Part shown: piece after piece, positions 16,215-24,368 of the stretch | Numbering within the stretch: position 1 is the first letter of the stretch | Layout of the letters: each line of letters begins with the position of its first letter | DNA from: Dermabacter sp. | Lineage (GTDB): Bacteria; Actinomycetota; Actinomycetes; Actinomycetales; Dermabacteraceae | NCBI GenBank assembly: GCA_030538475.1 | Contig: JAUNTX010000011.1 | Location: forward strand, 1-64,000 | Reading direction: 5' to 3' | Length of the DNA stretch: 64,000 bases | Position numbers and translations under genes: made by a program | Notes under the pieces: model-generated | Database searches by the model: none | Told to the model about the DNA's origin: nothing | The model's input: only the letters and a program-made list of their open reading frames with translations

Positions 16215-16230
16215 CCAAACATTTGTTCGA
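16215..16230. promoter_or_regulatory. LexA (SOS) box between lexA and the LysM gene
   Basis: CCAAACATTTGTTCGA matches the Gram-positive/actinobacterial LexA box TCGAACNNNNGTTCGA in the right half completely and in four of six bases of the left half. It lies just upstream of the TTGACT -35 of the LysM gene and within the lexA upstream region, so one site could serve both genes. Confidence 0.7.
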
Positions 16231-16237
16231 GTGTCGC

Positions 16238-16267
16238 TTGACTTTTTCGAACAGTGGGCCCTACGCT
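16238..16267 (+). promoter_or_regulatory. Sigma70-type promoter of the LysM gene
   Basis: TTGACT (16238-16243) and TACGCT (16262-16267) are separated by 18 bases. The spacer contains TTCGAAC, a possible extra LexA half-site. A leader of about 30 bases precedes the AAGGAT site and the ATG at 16302. Confidence 0.6.
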
Positions 16268-16301
16268 CGAACACATCACCGATCGAACAAGGATTCTAAT
16301 C

Positions 16302-16649
16302 ATGGGTACACAACGCGCGTACGCTCCGCAGATTCGAAACGATGTTCGCCTCCGCTTGACTCGGCGCGGGCGCATCGTCGTCGTCCTCGCCATCTCCGCC
16401 CTCCTCCTGGCGGGCGCCCTCGTGGCGGCCTTCTTCCTCGGCACGCCGTCGGCGGCCGCGGGGGAGGAAAGCTCCCTGCAGTTCGCCACGGTCACCGTGA
16501 CTCCGGGCGATACCCTCTGGGATCTGGTCACCCCGCACGTGCCCGAAGGTCAGGACGTGCGCGATTACCTCCTGCTCGTCGAAGAGATCAACGACCTCGA
16601 CTCGAGTGCCGTGCGTCCCGGGCAAGTGATCTCCCTGCCCGTGCAGTGA
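16302..16649 (+). CDS. LysM membrane protein, probable SOS cell-division inhibitor (YneA/DivS-like)
   Basis: 115-aa protein with an Arg-rich cytoplasmic N terminus, one transmembrane helix at about 24-46 and a LysM peptidoglycan-binding domain at about 63-113 (VTPGDTLWDLVTP, then RPGQVISLPV). B. subtilis YneA has the same layout: it is a LexA-controlled LysM protein that blocks septation during SOS. C. glutamicum DivS occupies the same place, diverging from lexA and ahead of nrdR. The LexA box and sigma70-type promoter directly upstream support the same role here. The start ATG has AAGGAT about eight bases upstream. Division arrest is inferred from synteny and architecture, not shown. Confidence 0.8.
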   Translation: MGTQRAYAPQIRNDVRLRLTRRGRIVVVLAISALLLAGALVAAFFLGTPSAAAGEESSLQFATVTVTPGDTLWDLVTPHVPEGQDVRDYLLLVEEINDLDSSAVRPGQVISLPVQ

Positions 16650-16699
16650 GTCGGCTCTACTCGCCCGCCTCTCCTGGGGCGCTGCGCAGCGCCTGCCGG

Positions 16700-16705
16700 T
16701 AGACT
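16700..16705 (+). promoter_or_regulatory. -10 box for leaderless nrdR
   Basis: TAGACT, six bases, then the nrdR GTG at 16712, with no ribosome-binding site between. Identical hexamer and spacing to the dinG-like gene. Confidence 0.6.
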
Positions 16706-16711
16706 GCCGGG

Positions 16712-17179
16712 GTGTATTGCCCTTTCTGCCGGAACCCAGATTCGCGCGTCGTTGATTCGCGCACGGCCGACGACGGCGTGACCATCCGCCGCCGTCGCCA
16801 GTGCCCCGCTTGCTCCAAACGCTTCACCACGACCGAATCCGCCTCCCTCGCCGTCGTGAAGCGCTCCGGCGTCAGCGAACCGTTCTCGCGAGCCAAAGTC
16901 ATCTCCGGCGTCCGAAAAGCGTGCCAGGGAAGGCCGGTCAGCGACGACCAGCTCGCCCTGCTCGCCCAGCGCGTCGAAGAAGCCGTCCGCCTCACCGGCG
17001 CCTCCGAAGTCGAAGCGCACGATGTTGGCCTCGCGATCCTCCAGCCCCTCAAAGACCTCGACCTCGTGGCCTACCTGCGCTTCGCGAGCGTCTACCAAGG
17101 CTTCGACTGCCTCGGCGACTTCGAGGCTGCCATCGCCGCCCTGCGCGCCGAAGGGCTCGACCACACCACCGCCCTCTAG
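16712..17179 (+). CDS. nrdR: Transcriptional repressor NrdR
   Basis: 155-aa zinc-ribbon / ATP-cone repressor of ribonucleotide reductase genes. The zinc ribbon is complete (Cys3, Cys6, Cys31, Cys34 in MYCPFC and RQCPAC), followed by the ATP-cone from about residue 48 ([20 protein letters not shown]). Length is standard. Its place beyond lexA and the LysM gene matches other actinobacteria. No ribonucleotide reductase gene lies in this window, and no NrdR box pair was recognised, so its targets are elsewhere. The GTG start is set by the conserved N terminus MYCPFC. Confidence 0.96.
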   Translation: MYCPFCRNPDSRVVDSRTADDGVTIRRRRQCPACSKRFTTTESASLAVVKRSGVSEPFSRAKVISGVRKACQGRPVSDDQLALLAQRVEEAVRLTGASEVEAHDVGLAILQPLKDLDLVAYLRFASVYQGFDCLGDFEAAIAALRAEGLDHTTAL

Positions 17180-17271
17180 CACCCCGCCACCGACGAATGT
17201 GACGTGCATCGCAGCACCCGATTCCGCAGATGGTCAGCGGGCTCACAGAATCCAGGTATGATTTCTCGTGG

Positions 17272-17307
17272 ACCGATGGTCGCGGAGGGGAAGCCGCGGC
17301 CATCGGT
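17272..17307. terminator. Bidirectional terminator hairpin between nrdR and the HelR-like gene
   Basis: ACCGATGG-t-CGCGG pairs with CCGCG-g-CCATCGGT across an eight-base loop, followed by TTCTTCTC on the plus strand. It lies between two convergent genes and can serve both. Confidence 0.65.
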
Positions 17308-17356
17308 TCTTCTCTTGCCCAGCCCCGCACGGGCCAGCGCCCCGAGCCGCCCAGGC

Positions 17357-19615
17357 TCAGCCGTGAGTGTCGGCCCCCTCGAAACCGGCGGGCAGCGCCT
17401 CCTCGTGCACCACGCACAGTAGCTGCGTGGGCCGCGTCATCGCCACGTACAGATCGCCGATGCCACGCGCGTGAGCGCCCACGAGCATCGCGGGCTCCAC
17501 CACCACGGTGGTGTCGAACTCGAGACCCTTCGCATCCGTCGGCCCCATCACTGAAATCTCGCTATCGATGCCCTGCGAACCAAGCCCCACCCGCTCCGCA
17601 CCAAAGCGCTCCCGGGCGGCATCAGCGAGCGAGCCCACGAGCGCCGGGGGAGCGATCACCGCAAGACGCCCCGTCACCCGCTCCAGGGCGACGCTCACGG
17701 CCTCGAGCACGCGCGCCTCGCGCGCGCCCGGCTCGGCAGCAAACAACTGCGGCGCCCACTCGCCCTCGCGCACGCTCGTCACATCGGTGACGTGCAGGTC
17801 GTGCGCGCGCGCCACGTCGAGCGCCACGCGCATGATCCGGCTCGGGGTGCGGTAATTAACGGTCAGTTCCTCGATGATCGCGCGGTCCTCCACGAACGGG
17901 GACAGTGCATCCACCCAGCCGTTCGCACCCGCGGGGGCGGAAGTCTGCGCCACGTCCCCCACCACCGTGAACGACTTTGTGGGGTTGCGGCGCATGAGGG
18001 AGCGCCACATCATGGCCGATAGCTCTTGTGCTTCATCCACGACGATGTGGCCGTAGGTCCAGCTGCGATCAGCGGAGGCGCGTTCAGCGAGCGTGCGCCG
18101 ATCCCGGCGGTAGCGCACCTGAGCGGCCAGTTCTTCGGCGCTCACGATGCCCTGGGCGTCCATCATGTCGAGCACCTTCGTGGCGTACTCGACGTGCTCG
18201 CGGGTGCTCTCCGCCTCGCGCGCGCTCTCGCGCCGGGCCGCCGAATCGTCCTCGCCCAGCAGCTCCGCCACCTCGTCCAGGAGCGGAACATCCTCGACGG
18301 TCCACGCCGAATCCTTGCCCCGCACGAGCAGGTCGGCGTCGGCCCGGCTCAGGTGATCGCGGGCGGCGTGACGCACCCGCGCGGGATCGGCGAAGAACGA
18401 GCGGAGGAACGACTGGGGCGTGTAGGGCAGCCAGCAGCGATTGAGCGCCACCCGCACGTCGCCGTTCGAGCGCAGGTCGGCGATGAGGTCACCTCGATCC
18501 TCGGGCGATACCGTCTGGCCGAGCCGCGTGAGCTCCGCGGCGTAGGCCGTGGCGAGCCGATCCAGGGCCGCGCGCACGAACGTGGTGCGGGCGAGGTTAT
18601 GGGGCCGCCCGGTCGAGCGGGCCTCCCGGCGCGCATCGCGCACGTCCTCGGGGCGCAGCGTCAAATGAATGCCGTCAATCGACAGCGGGATCGGGGCGGC
18701 GGGCACGATCTGCCGGGCCCGCACCGCGCGCTTCAGCACCTTGGCCATCGCGAGCCTGCCCTTGACGCGGGCAGCGTCGGCCCCGTCGTGACTGGTGGCC
18801 TGCACCCCGGGCAGCAGTTCTCCGGGGGTGACCATGATGACGCCGCTTTCCCCGAGGCTCGGCAGCACCCGCTCGATGTAGCGCAAGAAGCCGCGCGTGG
18901 GCGCCATGATGAGCACGCCCGAGTGCGCGAGGCGCGCGCGGTGCGTGTAGAGCTGGTAGGCGGCGCGGTGCAGCGCCACGGCGGTCTTGCCCGTTCCCGG
19001 CCCGCCCTGGACCACGAGCACGCCGCGGGTGTCGTGGCGAATGATGCGGTCCTGTTCCGCCTGGATGGTGGCCACGATGTCGCCCATGCGCCCCGTGCGG
19101 GATGCGGAGACGGCGGCCAGCAGGGCGCCCTCGCCCTGAAGGGCCAGGCGGTCGCTCGCGCCCTCGTCCAGGAGCGAGGAATCGAGCACGTCGTCCTCAA
19201 TCCCCGTGATTGTGCGATCGTGCGTGACGAAGTGACGCCGCAGCCGTACCCCGAGACTGTTGCGGGGGGTGGCCTGATAGAACGCGGCGGCGGCCGGCGC
19301 GCGCCAGTCCACGAGCAGCTGGGTGCGCTCCGCCGTGAACACGCCGATGCGCCCGATGTAGTGCCGCGAGGAGTCCTCCATGTCGAGCCGCCCAAACATC
19401 GCGCTCGATGCCACGGAACTTAGCAGCGCCAACCGGTCCTCGTAGAACGCGGCAAACGAATCACGCTCGCTGCGGTTCTGGTGGGTGGAGGCCGACTGTT
19501 CCGCGATGACCCCCTCCAGTTGCGTGCCCAGGTGGGCGATGAGCTCGTCAATGCGCGCATACAGGGCATCGGCGTACTGTTGCTCGAGGTCGAGCTGTTG
19601 TTTCGAGGAGTCCAC
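17357..19615 (-). CDS. helR: HelD/HelR-like RNA polymerase-recycling ATPase
   Basis: 752-aa superfamily 1 ATPase. An N-terminal coiled coil (about 5-60) precedes Walker A GGPGTGKT at 204-211. Walker B is in HIVVDEAQELS, and a C-terminal UvrD-like half has VNYRTPSRI and YVAMTRPTQ. This is the arrangement of HelD proteins, which pry stalled RNA polymerase from DNA; actinobacterial HelR also displaces rifamycins from polymerase. The Streptomyces rifamycin-associated element was not found upstream, so inducibility by rifamycins is not supported. The GTG start has AAGGA five to six bases upstream and a TAGCGT box further up. A generic UvrD-like helicase is less likely because of the N-terminal coiled coil and length. 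Confidence 0.85.
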   Translation of the reverse strand: MDSSKQQLDLEQQYADALYARIDELIAHLGTQLEGVIAEQSASTHQNRSERDSFAAFYEDRLALLSSVASSAMFGRLDMEDSSRHYIGRIGVFTAERTQLLVDWRAPAAAAFYQATPRNSLGVRLRRHFVTHDRTITGIEDDVLDSSLLDEGASDRLALQGEGALLAAVSASRTGRMGDIVATIQAEQDRIIRHDTRGVLVVQGGPGTGKTAVALHRAAYQLYTHRARLAHSGVLIMAPTRGFLRYIERVLPSLGESGVIMVTPGELLPGVQATSHDGADAARVKGRLAMAKVLKRAVRARQIVPAAPIPLSIDGIHLTLRPEDVRDARREARSTGRPHNLARTTFVRAALDRLATAYAAELTRLGQTVSPEDRGDLIADLRSNGDVRVALNRCWLPYTPQSFLRSFFADPARVRHAARDHLSRADADLLVRGKDSAWTVEDVPLLDEVAELLGEDDSAARRESAREAESTREHVEYATKVLDMMDAQGIVSAEELAAQVRYRRDRRTLAERASADRSWTYGHIVVDEAQELSAMMWRSLMRRNPTKSFTVVGDVAQTSAPAGANGWVDALSPFVEDRAIIEELTVNYRTPSRIMRVALDVARAHDLHVTDVTSVREGEWAPQLFAAEPGAREARVLEAVSVALERVTGRLAVIAPPALVGSLADAARERFGAERVGLGSQGIDSEISVMGPTDAKGLEFDTTVVVEPAMLVGAHARGIGDLYVAMTRPTQLLCVVHEEALPAGFEGADTHG

Positions 19616-19754
19616 AGGAGTCCTTACACGCTAGTCAGAGGGCGCGGGTGCCCAGTCGGGATATGCCTGGACGTCCGCGTGCGACATTCCATTATGGTCG
19701 AAGGGCCACGAGAGCGAAAGCTCCGCAGCCCACCGGAAGGGGAAAGGAGAGCCC

Positions 19755-20675
19755 ATGCCCACCGCGCGGGACCTGTATCGCGTCACCTCCGGGGCGCTCG
19801 CTCCGTCGGTTCCGCGGGGCCTGACCCTCGTCAGTACCCTGCCGGGCGTGATCGATGCCGGGCAGGTGTGCCGCGTGGCCGCCACCTACCTCTCGGACTC
19901 CCTTCCGCACGAACGACTCATCACGTTCGAGGCCGACGAGCTCATCGATTTCCGCTCCTCGCGGCCCCTGGCGCTGTTCGATGGCTCCCGGTTTGCGCTC
20001 GATTCAGAGCCGAGCCTGCACATCGACCTCCTGCACGACGAGGCGGGCGTGCCCTTCCTGCTCATGTCGGGTCTTGAACCGGACCTGCGCTGGTATGGGA
20101 TGAGCGATGCCCTCGTGGAGATCTGCGAGACCTTCGAGATCGCCCGGCACATGTCGCTACGGGCCGTGCCCGCCGAAGTCCCGCATACGCGGGTCATCAG
20201 CCTCGTGCCCCACGCCAATGCTGTCGCGCAGCCGCGCTCCCCGGAGGACGTCTACCGCACGGCGCCGCTCGAAGTGCCCGCAAGTTTCGCCGCGTTCCTC
20301 GACGTGCGGCTCGAAGCCGCCGGGCTGTCCTCCCAGGGGTTCGTCGCGCAAATCCCGCACTACCTCTCCCGAGCGTCCTTTCCCGCGGGCGCGCTCGCCC
20401 TGCTGCGCAGGGTGGGGCAGGCGGCGGGGCTCTCGTTCGGGCTCATGGGCCTCGGCGACATCGTGGAGGCTTCCACGCGCCTGATCTCCACCGAGGTGGC
20501 CGAGAATCGGGAGCTCGAGGCGCACGTGCGGGACCTGGAAGAGGCCTACGACGCGATGCAGCACGGGGTGGGCGAGGACGCGCACACGGTCCTGGACATG
20601 CCGACGGCGGACGAAATCGGGGACCGGCTCGAGCGTTTTCTGGCGGAGAACACGAGGGACGACGGCCAGCCGTGA
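19755..20675 (+). CDS. PAC2 family protein (proteasome assembly chaperone-like)
   Basis: 306-aa soluble protein of the PAC2 family, found in archaea and in most actinobacteria, where it is thought to relate to proteasome assembly but is not well characterised. Recognisable blocks are VIDAGQVCRVAATYLSDSL, LLMSGLEPDLRW, a HTRVISLVPH strand and IPHYLSRASFPAGALALL near residue 200. The C terminus is a charged helix followed by a disordered tail. The ATG has AAGGAG five bases upstream, and TATGGT at 19691-19696 is a plausible -10. Monocistronic, diverging from the HelR-like gene. Confidence 0.85.
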   Translation: MPTARDLYRVTSGALAPSVPRGLTLVSTLPGVIDAGQVCRVAATYLSDSLPHERLITFEADELIDFRSSRPLALFDGSRFALDSEPSLHIDLLHDEAGVPFLLMSGLEPDLRWYGMSDALVEICETFEIARHMSLRAVPAEVPHTRVISLVPHANAVAQPRSPEDVYRTAPLEVPASFAAFLDVRLEAAGLSSQGFVAQIPHYLSRASFPAGALALLRRVGQAAGLSFGLMGLGDIVEASTRLISTEVAENRELEAHVRDLEEAYDAMQHGVGEDAHTVLDMPTADEIGDRLERFLAENTRDDGQP

Positions 20676-20801
20676 TGCCAGGTAGGTCACTCCACCTGAG
20701 CGAAACCTGAGGTGACCCCAGGGGTCCATGACATGATGAGGGTCCCATGCCGCGTTTTGGGGCATGGATTTTTTTCGCAGGACAGTAAGGAAATATAGCT
20801 C

Positions 20802-21008
20802 ATGGCACAGGGCTCGGTTAAGTGGTTTAACGCCGAAAAGGGTTTCGGATTCATCGAAGTTGACGGCGGTGGTGCCGACGTCTTCGTCCACCACACCAGC
20901 ATCGACACTGATGGCTTCCGCACGCTCGACGAAGGTCAGCGCGTGGAGTTCGAGCTCACCGACAGCGACAAGGGGCCGCAGGCCTCCAAGGTTCGCCCGA
21001 TCGGTTGA
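20802..21008 (+). CDS. Cold-shock domain protein, CspA family
   Basis: 68-aa single-domain nucleic acid chaperone. It carries RNP1 KGFGFIE and RNP2 VFVHHTSI, starts [14 protein letters not shown] and has the usual length, so it is complete. It probably melts secondary structure in mRNA. An AAGGAAA site lies 12-13 bases before the ATG, and the 126-base gap from the PAC2 gene has several short inverted repeats (for example GGTCAC with GTGACC), compatible with a structured leader. A strong terminator follows at 21029. Confidence 0.96.
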   Translation: MAQGSVKWFNAEKGFGFIEVDGGGADVFVHHTSIDTDGFRTLDEGQRVEFELTDSDKGPQASKVRPIG

Positions 21009-21028
21009 GACGCGTTCTAGACTTTGTG

Positions 21029-21058
21029 AAAAGCCCCGGCATTCGTGCCGGGGCTTTT
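21029..21058 (+). terminator. Rho-independent terminator after the cold-shock gene
   Basis: AAAAGCCCCGGC, loop attcgt, GCCGGGGCTTTT: a perfect 12-bp stem with flanking A/T. It lies 21 bases after the csp stop codon, and because it is symmetric it also serves the convergent speE-like gene. Confidence 0.9.
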
Positions 21059-21073
21059 CCTTGCCCTCGCCCG

Positions 21074-21904
21074 CTAGGCGGGAGGCGCCGGAGGCTCGGC
21101 GTGGGTGATGGTGCCGCCTGCCGCGAGCTTGTCCACAGCTGAGGGCTCGAGCACGCGCACGCTCACGGGATCCGCGCGAATCGCCCGCAGGGTCGCCTCG
21201 GAGAGTCCCGGCCCACCGGCGATGAGGATGCAGTTGCTGCGCCTGCGCTTCTTGAGGGCCGACGGCTCCGCGATGACCTCGATGTGGCCGAACACGGAAC
21301 GCAGCGTCACGATCTCATCCGCCAGTTCCTTCTGATCGGGCGCGAGGGCCGCATTGGCGAGGTAGAGCCCGCCGGGCACGAGCACGCGCTTCGCCTGGGT
21401 GGCCGCCTCGGCGCTGCGCAGGGGCGGTGGGGTCAGGCTGTGGGAGAACGCATCGCGGATGATGATGTCGAACCGGGCATCGCGCCATGCGTGCAAGGCC
21501 TCGAAGGCGTCGGCGGCGCGTAGCGCCACGCGGGGAGCGCGCGGAAGATCCACCCAGTCCCGCACGCGGGCCAGCAGGCCCGGATCGAGTTCGACCACCG
21601 AGTTTTTCGAGGCGGGATACAGAGTTGCGATAGCGCGGGGGAGGGCGGCCGCACCACCGCCGAGGTGGGCGATCGCGAGTGGCTGCTCGCTCGGGTACGT
21701 GCCGGTGATGACGGCGGCGATCCACCGCATGTACTCGAACACGAGGTGCGTGGGATCGGGGTGGATGTGGGAGCTTTCCATGCCGTCGATGATGACCGTG
21801 AAGGATCCGTCGGTCTCTGGCTCGAGCCTCACCGTGGAGTATGTGGTGGTGATGTCCTCGAAGTAGGGCAGGTGGAGGGGGAGTGCCGTGGAGCGTCTGG
21901 CCAT
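21074..21904 (-). CDS. Spermidine synthase-like (SpeE-fold) protein
   Basis: 276-aa protein with the Rossmann fold of polyamine aminopropyltransferases. It shows a glycine-rich motif AHLGGGAAALPR, an acidic strand end VVELDPGLL and a DIIIRDAFSHSLTPP block where the family has its catalytic aspartate. No membrane domain is fused. True spermidine synthase activity is uncertain, because many actinobacterial members of this family are orphans without decarboxylated-SAM supply nearby. ATG 21902-21904 lies seven bases after a minus-strand TAGGAT, the same spacing as dnaE, so it is preferred over ATG 21913, which overlaps the box. Confidence 0.75.
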   Translation of the reverse strand: MARRSTALPLHLPYFEDITTTYSTVRLEPETDGSFTVIIDGMESSHIHPDPTHLVFEYMRWIAAVITGTYPSEQPLAIAHLGGGAAALPRAIATLYPASKNSVVELDPGLLARVRDWVDLPRAPRVALRAADAFEALHAWRDARFDIIIRDAFSHSLTPPPLRSAEAATQAKRVLVPGGLYLANAALAPDQKELADEIVTLRSVFGHIEVIAEPSALKKRRRSNCILIAGGPGLSEATLRAIRADPVSVRVLEPSAVDKLAAGGTITHAEPPAPPA

Positions 21905-21911
21905 GGTGGCC

Positions 21912-21917
21912 ATCCTA
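21912..21917 (-). promoter_or_regulatory. -10 box for leaderless speE-like gene
   Basis: Minus-strand TAGGAT, seven bases, then ATG at 21904. The 23-bp repeat copy 2 sits immediately upstream. Confidence 0.55.
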
Positions 21918-21922
21918 CGTCG

Positions 21923-21945
21923 GAGTTTAAATGTCTCACCCCCTG
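21923..21945. repeat. 23-bp repeat, copy 2 (upstream of speE-like gene)
   Basis: Exactly identical to 16144-16166, same orientation relative to the downstream minus-strand gene. It lies 18 bases from the predicted start of the speE-like gene and 38 bases before the divergent 141-aa gene. Confidence 0.6.
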
Positions 21946-21983
21946 CCTACGGTGGAAGCACCACAGGGAAAGGGGACACGGAC

Positions 21984-22409
21984 ATGAGTGAGATCGACCA
22001 ACTGAACGCCTGGCTGGACCAACTGGACGCCATCGCCACGGACCTGGCCAGGATCGATGATGCCGCCCGTAGCGCGGAGCCAGGCCAGGAATGTGCCTCT
22101 TCCTTTGAGCAGGTGCATCGCGGCGCCCTCAAGGTGGCGGGCATCGTCAAGGAACGGGCGAACGCGCAGCGCAAGCGGCCGCTGCCGCTGAACGTGTGGC
22201 GCGCGATTGCCCGCTGCGGCGGCGTGCACCAGGCGCGGGCGCTCGAGGTGGAGCCGTTCGTGCGTCTTCGCCAGCGGGCCGAGGCATCCACCCAGCACGC
22301 CGCGCAGATTTCGGCTGCCGATGTGCGAGCTCACGTGGCCGGTACGCTGGCTCACATGGACGCCGTGCGTGCGGAACTCATGGGGATTGCCCAGCCGCTC
22401 GCCGCGTAG
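21984..22409 (+). CDS. Hypothetical protein, helical
   Basis: 141-aa protein I do not recognise. It is predicted to be mostly alpha-helical (MSEIDQLNAWLDQLDAIATD at the start; repeated Ala/Arg/Glu/Gln heptad-like spacing), with two cysteines and no membrane segment or signal peptide. The ATG has an AAAGGGG site upstream; the open frame continues to 21888 but that part lies in the divergent promoter region and the 23-bp repeat. It ends about 50 bases before the dinB start and may be co-transcribed with it. Confidence 0.6.
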   Translation: MSEIDQLNAWLDQLDAIATDLARIDDAARSAEPGQECASSFEQVHRGALKVAGIVKERANAQRKRPLPLNVWRAIARCGGVHQARALEVEPFVRLRQRAEASTQHAAQISAADVRAHVAGTLAHMDAVRAELMGIAQPLAA

Positions 22410-22459
22410 GCGCGGGGGTCGGTTGGCGGGGCAGCGGGGATGGCGGAAGGGAGGGAGCG

Positions 22460-23695
22460 GTGGAGGACTCACGTGGACGGGCGACGGAGGCGCCGTGGCC
22501 GCGCGCGATCGCGCACGTGGACATGGATGCCTTCTTCGCCTCGGTGGAAGTGCGGGACGATCCCTCGTTGAAGGGGCGCCCGGTGGCCGTGGGCGGGCTC
22601 GGTCCTCGAGGCGTTCTCGCGACCGCCAGTTACGAGGCTCGGCGGTTCGGGGTCCGCTCCGCGATGGCCACCTCGCGCGCGTTCGCGCTGTGCCCGCAGC
22701 TCATCGTCCTGCCCGGCAGGCACTCCTACTACAGCGATATCTCCCGCGAGATCATGGAGGCCCTCGACGATTTCTCGCCGATCCGCGAAACCGTGAGCGT
22801 GGACGAAGCCTTCCTGGACCTCACGGGGTCCCAGCGCCTCCTCGGCCCCGTCAGCACGATGGCCCGGGACATTCGCCAAGCCGTGTGGGATCGGGTGCGC
22901 CTCACGTGCTCGGTGGGCGCGGGAATCTCGAAGTCCGTGGCCAAGATTGCCTCCGCCCACTCCAAACCCCACGGTCTCACCGTGGTGCCACCGGAAGACA
23001 CCGTGGGATTCCTGGCGCCCCTGCCCATCGGCGCCATCTCCGGGGTGGGCCCGGTGGCCCAGAAGAAGCTCGCCAACCTCGGCATTCACACCGTGGGGGA
23101 ATTGGCTCAGGTGCCGCTCGGCACCCTCACCCGGGCCATCGGTTCGAGCGCCCCCTACCTGCTCTCCCTCGCCCAGGGGCGCGATTCCCGCGCGCTCGGC
23201 ACGCCTGCGAAAGATCGCAGCATCGGCAAGGAGCGCACCTTTTCCGAGGACATCACCGATCCGGTCCGCTTGCGGGCGCTCGCTATCTCCATGGCCGATG
23301 AGGTGTCCCACCGCATGCGTATGCAGGGCTACGCGGCCCGCTCCGTCGCCATCAAAATGCGCGCCACCGACGGCCGAACCATCACGCGCTCCCAAAGTTT
23401 CCCCCACCCGTGCCACGGCAGCGAAGAGTTCCGGGTGAGGGCCCTCGCGGCCTTCGAACGGGCACTGCCCGATATCCGCCGCGTGCGCCTGCTGGGCGTG
23501 CGCGCCGAACACCTCGTGCCGAGCGCCGACGGCGCCGACGTGCAGGGCGACCTCGAGGGCAGCACCGAAACCTGGAGCGAGGTCGATTCGGCGATGGACC
23601 GTGCCCGCACCCGCTTCGGGGTGCGCGCCATCGCCCGCGCCACCACTTTGCGCAGCCCCGATGCCTCCGCGAAAGACGGGACAGACAACCGGTAG
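22460..23695 (+). CDS. dinB: DNA polymerase IV, Y-family
   Basis: 411-aa translesion polymerase. Catalytic acidic residues are in HVDMDAFFASVE (Asp21, Asp23) and SVDEAFLD (Asp115, Glu116); YEARRFGVRSAM matches the steric-gate/finger region, and helix-hairpin-helix sequences lie around ISGVGPVAQKKLANLGI. A little-finger domain completes the protein. The frame is open to 22196, but GTG 22460 has a GGGAGGGAG site and a normal N terminus. No beta-clamp motif at the extreme C terminus is obvious. No LexA box was found upstream, so SOS induction is not supported by this sequence. Confidence 0.94.
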   Translation: MEDSRGRATEAPWPRAIAHVDMDAFFASVEVRDDPSLKGRPVAVGGLGPRGVLATASYEARRFGVRSAMATSRAFALCPQLIVLPGRHSYYSDISREIMEALDDFSPIRETVSVDEAFLDLTGSQRLLGPVSTMARDIRQAVWDRVRLTCSVGAGISKSVAKIASAHSKPHGLTVVPPEDTVGFLAPLPIGAISGVGPVAQKKLANLGIHTVGELAQVPLGTLTRAIGSSAPYLLSLAQGRDSRALGTPAKDRSIGKERTFSEDITDPVRLRALAISMADEVSHRMRMQGYAARSVAIKMRATDGRTITRSQSFPHPCHGSEEFRVRALAAFERALPDIRRVRLLGVRAEHLVPSADGADVQGDLEGSTETWSEVDSAMDRARTRFGVRAIARATTLRSPDASAKDGTDNR

Positions 23696-23832
23696 GGCGC
23701 CCCCAGCCTGAAGGTCCGAAGTCTCAGGTTTGCGGCATATCCTGAAGGCCAGCACCGCGATGCGCGCGAAACCCGGCAGCCACACCTTGAGCGGCACGCC
23801 CCGGGACGCGTCACACCAGTGAGGAGGCAGCC

Positions 23833-24249
23833 ATGCCACTGTCGGAGAACGAACAGCGGATCTTGGACGAGCTGGAAAAGCAGCTGCGCGCGGACGACCC
23901 CACGCTGGCCACCACCTTCAGCGAACCCGCGCGCCCCGCCCTGAACACCCGGCGCCTCATCGTGGGCGGCATCGCCATCGTCGTGGGCCTCGGCCTCCTC
24001 ATCTTCGCGGTGTCCCTGCCCGCCATCTGGCTCGGCGTCCTCGCCTTCCTGCTCATGGTGGCCGGAGCCGTCTTCGCGATCTCCAACGATTCCCGCCCCG
24101 AACCCGCCACCGACGATCCCCGCCGCCAGCACCCCTCGTGGGCCGGGAACAAGAACAAGAAGGGCGCGAAGCAGGGCGGCGCAGGCAACCAGGGCTTCAT
24201 GAAGAAGATGGAAGAGCGATGGGAGCGCCGATCCAACGGCGACCGCTGA
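23833..24249 (+). CDS. DUF3040 membrane protein
   Basis: 138-aa protein with the DUF3040 N terminus (MPLSENEQRILDELEKQLRA DDP), two adjacent membrane helices at about 45-87 and a basic, Asn/Lys/Gly-rich cytoplasmic C terminus. Found widely in actinobacteria between dinB and mraZ; function unknown. Strong AGGAGG site before the ATG. A terminator follows at 24321, so it is insulated from the division cluster. Confidence 0.9.
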   Translation: MPLSENEQRILDELEKQLRADDPTLATTFSEPARPALNTRRLIVGGIAIVVGLGLLIFAVSLPAIWLGVLAFLLMVAGAVFAISNDSRPEPATDDPRRQHPSWAGNKNKKGAKQGGAGNQGFMKKMEERWERRSNGDR

Positions 24250-24320
24250 GCTCACCCCTACCCGGGCCACGAAGCCCCCGGGCAGGCCCCCAGCACACCG
24301 GGGAACCCAGGACAGAACCT

Positions 24321-24349
24321 GAAAGAGCCCGCCGAAAGGCGGGCTCTTC
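24321..24349 (+). terminator. Rho-independent terminator after DUF3040 gene
   Basis: AAGAGCCCGCC, loop gaaa, GGCGGGCTCTT: an 11-bp stem with a tetraloop about 75 bases after the stop codon. Confidence 0.85.
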
Positions 24350-24368
24350 GCATGCCCGAAGCCAGCGC

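Noticed and set aside
16246..16286. Further full LexA boxes at TTCGAAC, CTCGAAC and ATCGAAC near the LysM promoter
   Set aside because: Each is only a half-site; the second half does not occur at four-base spacing. They may assist binding but are not counted as boxes.
16144..21945. The 23-bp repeat as part of a CRISPR array
   Set aside because: Only two copies, 5.8 kb apart, with no regular spacers and no cas genes.
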